This document shows positions 59,264 to 64,000 of a stretch of DNA of 64,000 nt, piece by piece. The translations under genes were made by a program, and so were the position numbers. The DNA lies in NCBI GenBank assembly GCA_027924585.1, contig BSBM01000001.1, forward strand, positions 53,002,501 to 53,066,500, given 5' to 3'. The notes beneath the pieces were generated by a model that saw nothing but the letters and a program-made list of their open reading frames with translations, searched no databases and had not been told where the DNA came from. Position 1 is the first letter of the stretch. Each line of letters starts with the position of its first letter. Source of the stretch: Larix kaempferi (taxonomy: Eukaryota; Streptophyta; Pinopsida; Pinales; Pinaceae).

Positions 59264-60814
59264 TCAGGAAGAAGGCTGAGCTGCGGGAGCAGCTGCCTTC
59301 GACTTAGAAGAGGAAGTGGTTTTAGCTTTAAGCTTCTGGAGCTTCTTAAACTGGTCCTTCAAGGAGTCATACTTCATCTGGAGAGTAGTATGGGATGATG
59401 TTATGAAGTTGACCAAACATTCAATGCTTCTTACTTGTGTGCGCAATACCTTGTTTTCTTCCTGGAGCTCAGAGATTGTTTCCACAAAACTTTGATTATG
59501 GTCTGTCAACCATGCTATCACTTGGGTCAACTTATCTACTTCCTGCTGATTCAAAATGGGATGTTCTATGCAATGTTCTAGTTCCTTTTAAGGTCTCAAC
59601 TTTCTTGAAAATGTTTCAAGCTCAACAGGATGTTCTTCAAGAACTATGTCTTCGTTGTGTGCAGAAGGACTTTCAGCAGGGGCTTCACGCAATCGAGTAG
59701 ATACATTGGATAATGTGAGAAGATGTGTTTCAAGGGTATGGTCATCTTACTGGTTGTCTGAATGTGATGGTTGAATGACAGTCTGAATGATAGACTGGTC
59801 ACGATTTGTTCTTGTGGATTTAGTGGGTACTGAAAAGAGTGGAGGTTCTAAAGGAAGGTCACCAAGGGTAAGCTCAGGAGAAGGAGATGGATGGACAAGG
59901 TGTACATCTCCCAAGGGATTCTCATCAAACCACACACGCTTGGTGTCTTGTTCTGTTTGCGTAGAGGCTTGGGTAGGCTCACTAATACTAGCTTGGAACC
60001 GATGGTGTTTTCGAGAAGGAGGGGATTTGGAAATAGGCTTCTCAATCAAATGAGGGTTTAGAATCTCAAAGACAAAATGATCCCAAGTTTTCCCTCTCTC
60101 TTTTAGCTGGTGAATGATCAAGATTTTAATGAGACAGTGATGGTACAAGCTATCATAGGGATTAACAATATTCTTTCTAACCTGGTTTGACATCTTCTCT
60201 AAACTTTTCAAGAAATAGAACAGGAAATTGAGGGTCTGATTGTTAACAAAATGTGCTAGCAATCTAAAATGGAAGACTTTAAAAACAATAAACTTACCCT
60301 CACAAGTGATCAGATGAATGATGACAGTCAAAGGGTCTAGGTATTCTGGATTGACCCATTCCCTGTGGAATCCTTTTGTTCCATCAAAATGTTGATATTC
60401 TGCCTTTAAAGCAAATTCGTGAGCCTTATGTGGAAGGAAAAGATGTTTGTGCCAATGGGAACCCTCCATAGGGAGCTTTGTGGCTAATGCGATAGATTCT
60501 TCTGTCATGGAGAAAGTAAGATGGCCAACTTTGGCCATCTTGCCATCAAATCCTTTAGCGAATAGTAATGAAATTTCATGGTCATGGCCTTGGAGAAGGC
60601 AGAGAAACAGATCCCATCTGGCTCGAAGGAACACCTCACGACATTCCTTGAACTCAAAGATGCGAAGAAGGTCTTCATAACTGCCAGGTTCATGATGGAT
60701 TGGCATAATTAAACAAAGATCAAGGGATGCGGATAGGTACAAGGAATTCAAGAGATGCAGGAGACATGGATTAACATAAAAGATGGAAAGCGAACAGAAT
60801 GGAGTGAAATTCAC
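59264..60814 (-). pseudogene. Extra ORF downstream of gypsy pol (env position), two in-frame stops
   Basis: One frame covers 517 codons with only two stops, TAA at 59747-59749 and TAA at 59588-59590; the first fits a C-to-T change of CAA. The likely start is the Met at 60706 (MPIHHEPGSYEDLL), because the 36 residues before it are hydrophobic and look non-coding; if real they could act as a signal or anchor segment. The first 260 residues are globular, with phrases KVGHLTFSMTEESIALATKL and YLDPLTVIIHLITCEGKFIV. A Pro/Ser/Thr-rich linker follows, then a coiled coil (TISELQEENKVLRTQVRSIE) and a Ser/Lys/Ala-rich tail ending 37 bases before the polypurine tract. Athila and some Tat elements carry an extra ORF here. 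I do not recognise this one and see no clear transmembrane anchor near its end. Confidence 0.75.
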
Positions 60815-63242
60815 ACAATCTTCAGTTTAAATTGAAGTCCGTTTGAATGGTTGAACGGTCATAAGAATGCTTAAGAGATCACACTTGTCATTCAAATATC
60901 TTTGAACCGAGCGCCAACATAGAAATGTGTGAGTTAGAGAATACGTGTAGTCATGATATATTCAACCGTGTCCAAAGCTGAGCTTTGGACAGGTTGAATG
61001 TAATTCTTAAGATGAAATTATAGGCATAGATGATACATGAGAGATCATGATAACTTGATTAATATGATGGCAGGTCGTACAACAGAATAATTAGAAACAT
61101 ATGGCGGTCATGCAAATATTCTGCAGATCGCAATGATGCATAATCCATTCGCAATGATGCATAATCCATTCTTTTAAAGGAGGCAAGATGGATAAGGAAA
61201 TGAGACCATGTGCGAAATTGACGTTTGATTGATTCCTGACATGATTAGCCAATTAGATTTAGCAATAATATTCAAATTTGGATACCATGGCATGTTTAAT
61301 AAATCCATTATAAGCTATGGTTTCATTCAGCACTTCATTCAGATTGTTATACATTTGCCTTGTTCGCCACCTCATTCGGATCGGCCTTCGACCCGTCATT
61401 CAACCCTTCATACAAACTTTTGTCTGTACAAGATCTATTTACTGATGTTGACTGAAGCTGATTTTGCTGGGAATTTCTGAGACTGTTAGTACGCAAAAGA
61501 TGCTATAAATTTTGCTTTCTTGAACTTTAAGTTGCGTCCTTCTTTATTTTTCTTTGATGAGAAAAATCTTACTTCTGCTTTTTGCATTAACCTGAAAAAC
61601 ACCTATCATTTTATCAGAAATAAATAAACTTTTTCATAAATATTCAGAAAATAGAAACAGTTCTAATCCTCCCCCAAAACAAAAATATGGCGTGTCCTCA
61701 AGCCATCAAAGAGAAATTGATTAATATTTTCAATTGAAAGTTTTTGTCGATAGCTTCTAAAATGTTGTGGTAATTTTCATAAGAAAACGAAATATTAACT
61801 AATAAATGTAGATGATTCAGATATGTACATTCATAAAAAAGAATACAACAGTGCTTAAGAAGACCATATGAAGAATGATGGGATAATTGATGTGAAAAAT
61901 GCCATAGGAAAACTAGTCATCCATGATTCATTGTAAAGATCTCTTGTCATCCAAAGAATATAGATAAGTTTTACCATAGAGCTTGTGAGATTTCTATAAT
62001 TATGGGTCCCATTTCTAGGATGGTCATATCCTAGATATTGGTTGAATTAGATGACAGGGTCCAAGTCCAACTTACAACTATTCTCTACTGACAGTATACA
62101 TAATCGGCCTAAATGTATGTTTGCATACTCAGCGTTTTATGAGCCATGTGGATAGCGATGCATTAACCAAACCTATTTTACCCAATATTGACCTGCTTCC
62201 AGCATGCCTATTCAGTACCCCGACGGGTTTATCTTGGTACCATGCAAGCATAACCCCGCTGCTAGCGAGCCTGTTTAGTACCCTGACAGGTTTACTTGCA
62301 TTTACCGAGCTTTCTTGTTTAAGATTTTCCTTAGCATGGACCCGCTTCCAGTGATCCTGATCAGTACCCAAGCGGGTTTGCTTTGTATAATGATATATAT
62401 ATATATATATATATATTTGTAAGGAAGCCGGTTGGCACTAGAGTGTGCTAAGCCTACTAAACACATAATTCAAAATTTTAGAACAAACCTTATGAGTAAC
62501 TTTATTTATAATGGCCTAAATTATAGATCATGTCAAAAGATAATAACCTAAAGTTGTTCTTTGACCTATCAGTACATCTTCTTCATAAAAGATAGTAATG
62601 TTCCCCATAAAATAGAAATATCATTCACTTTTGAGCTACCTTTTAAAGATGCTTTCATAGACAAGTTTTGTTTATGAGTCTAGGATGAGCCAGTGATCCA
62701 TAAGTGTAAGATAGAGCTTTTTGGAGATCATAATGATTAAAATAGGTATTTTAAGCAAATTTGAAGCAAATGTTCTAATGGTAATCAGAAATGTAGATGT
62801 CTAAATCAAATACCATATACATAATCATAGAAGAAAGTGGTTAAAAATGATATAAAGAACGCTTTATCTTTTCACTATAAATTTTCAATTTTCAACAAAA
62901 ATTGAAAGAGAAGGAGAATCATAAGTATTATTCTTTAGAGCACTTCCCTTTTTAGATAATATTGCATGAGTTGATTACAAAGATAGGGTTCTTATAATTA
63001 AGCTGCAAAACCACTTGTTAGATGATTCAAATTTATTCAAAACAAAACATATGTACAAAGAAAGTTATGTAAAATTTTCAAAATTAAAGAAGGGAAAAGA
63101 GTCTGCCTGTTTTAATTGACAAAAATTTATAAGCTGATCATAATAAATTTCCTGTAAAAATGCAATCATTTGTTAAAAATGACTCTTATTATTGAAAAAC
63201 AAAAACATATTTACATATATACAAAGGAATATAACATAAAAT
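60815..63242 (-). other. Non-coding interval between pol and the extra ORF of gypsy element 2
   Basis: It is 2.4 kb without a conserved frame on either strand. It holds three hairpin-like repeats at 62190-62380, a (AT)n run at about 62390-62415, and a duplicated CGCAATGATGCATAATCCATTC block at 61130-61170. Such spacers can hold splice signals for a subgenomic RNA. Confidence 0.7.
62190..62380. repeat. Three hairpin-core repeats
   Basis: CAGTACCCCGACGGGTTT (62213), TAGTACCCTGACAGGTTT (62277) and CAGTACCCAAGCGGGTTT (62362) each follow a GCTTCCAG- or GCTGCTAG-like block. In the first two, an ACCC or ACCT arm can pair with GGGT or AGGT. Spacing is 64 and 85 bp. Confidence 0.7.
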
Positions 63243-64000
63243 AATTCAAGAACCAGGAAAAGGAGGAATGACTTCCCCTTCTACCAGCTCGATTTCTTCC
63301 CATTGTAAGGCATTCCACACAAAATCTTGTTTAGATATTGGTTGATGATAAAGTCTAAGTCTATGTCCATTTACAACAAAGGAAATTTGAGAATAATCAA
63401 TTGTTTTAATTTTAACGGATCCATTATCAAAAGTTGTAACAATTTTGTATGGACCCATCCAACGAGTAGTTAATTTTCCTTCAAAGTTCTTGTATCTTGA
63501 ATAAAAAAGTAGTGCCCAGTCTCCAGTTTTGACTTGTTTTTGTTTAATGTATCTATCATTCCACTTTTTTTGTTGGTTTTGTATTAATATTGTACGTTGA
63601 ATAACATCTTGCCTAATCTCGTCTAACTCATTTATTTGCAGGATTCGTTGTCTCTGTGCTTCTTCTAGATTCATCCCTAATTGTGCAGCCATACGAAAGG
63701 TTTTGACTTGAAATTCAATAGGTAGAACAACTTGTTTACCATAAACAATTTCATAAGGTGTGTGGCCAGTGGTGTTCCTCCAAGTTATTCTATAAGCCCA
63801 CAAGGATTCTGGGAACCTATCTGCCCTGTCTTTGTGGTGTAACTGGATAGTCTTAGTCAGGATGGCTTCTAATACTTTGTTGGTGGATTCCACCTGACCA
63901 TTGGCTTACAGGTGGTATGGTGAAGATTTACAATGTCTAATACCATATTTGTCAGTAAGCTCTTTCATCAATTTGGAGGTAAACTGAGATCCTTGATCAG
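63243..64000 (-). pseudogene. Gypsy (Tat/Athila-type) integrase, 3' part, one stop
   Basis: Integrase inserts element DNA into the genome. The partial frame starts beyond the window edge: it shows the second catalytic Asp (DQGSQFTSKLMKEL, Asp at 63996-63998) and then the ANGQVESTNK motif with the catalytic Glu. In between, TAA at 63906-63908 replaces Gln of the usual PQANGQ. The next 215 residues match the C-terminal part (LWAYRITWRNTTGHTPYEIV and YGKQVVLPIEF), ending with GPYKIV and a final EGEVIPPFPGS tail. Only the TAA breaks the frame. Order on the minus strand is integrase, spacer, extra ORF, polypurine tract, LTR. Confidence 0.9.

Larger units (their letters stand above)
53225..64000 (-). 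mobile_element. Long-LTR gypsy element 2, 3' part (pol end to 3' LTR)
   Basis: This groups the integrase, spacer, extra ORF, polypurine tract and 3' LTR. With two LTRs of about 2.8 kb and at least 4.8 kb of internal sequence downstream of the integrase core, the full element should exceed 14 kb. The flank on the low side is ATGCA at 53220-53224; the partner duplication lies outside the window. Confidence 0.85.

Overview
The window looks like nuclear DNA of a large-genome seed plant, most likely a conifer. The pointers are a class IV chitinase of the kind conifers carry, very long retrotransposon LTRs, many nested and decayed LTR elements and LINEs, and few host genes per kilobase. No organism name can be proved from the sequence alone.

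1-15,063 is a stack of transposons: a Ty1/copia polyprotein gene (2-3091, plus strand, five in-frame stops and no frameshift); a truncated copia 3' LTR fused to the primer-binding site and 5' LTR of a minus-strand long-LTR Ty3/gypsy element (3699-6927), which itself holds a copia solo LTR; a second gypsy-type LTR fragment (6928-8656); an L1-type LINE (8657-10,540, minus); and a plus-strand Tat/Athila-like gypsy element with 5' LTR, Asp-type primer site, gag and protease (10,583-15,063), cut off before reverse transcriptase.

15,670-16,724 (minus) is the one apparently intact complete host gene: a three-exon, 280-residue class IV chitinase with a TATA box and two W-box motifs. 17,000-25,800 is mostly non-coding, with local repeats, a 10-bp minisatellite and an LTR fragment. 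25,809-26,790 and 51,850-52,746 are arrays of C/G-run repeats that look like the left and right subterminal regions of CACTA transposons. Between them lie a gypsy integrase tail and candidate LTR, a SURP-domain splicing-factor fragment (35,639-36,680), LINE remnants, a solo LTR with a perfect 5-bp target duplication (42,740-44,761), the 3' exons of an RS31/RS40-type SR splicing factor (49,538-50,685), a P/Q-rich coding remnant and a tRNA-like sequence.

53,225-64,000 is the 3' half of a second copy of the long-LTR gypsy family on the minus strand. It runs from integrase (63,243-64,000), through 2.4 kb of non-coding DNA, to a 517-codon extra ORF in the env position (60,814-59,264), a polypurine tract and a 2.8-kb LTR. 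A 3,164-bp copia-type element with only a gag-like gene (54,195-57,358) is inserted in that LTR.

The transposon genes are decayed, and the decay is biased: many in-frame stops are TAG or TAA where a glutamine codon fits, consistent with C-to-T change in methylated DNA. Apart from the chitinase, and possibly the SR-protein gene, nothing appears to work as a unit. The main candidates for something new are the env-position ORF with its upstream hairpin repeats, the gag-only copia element, the RY-motif plus telo-box clusters shared by the copia LTRs, and the possible capture of splicing-factor fragments between CACTA-like ends.
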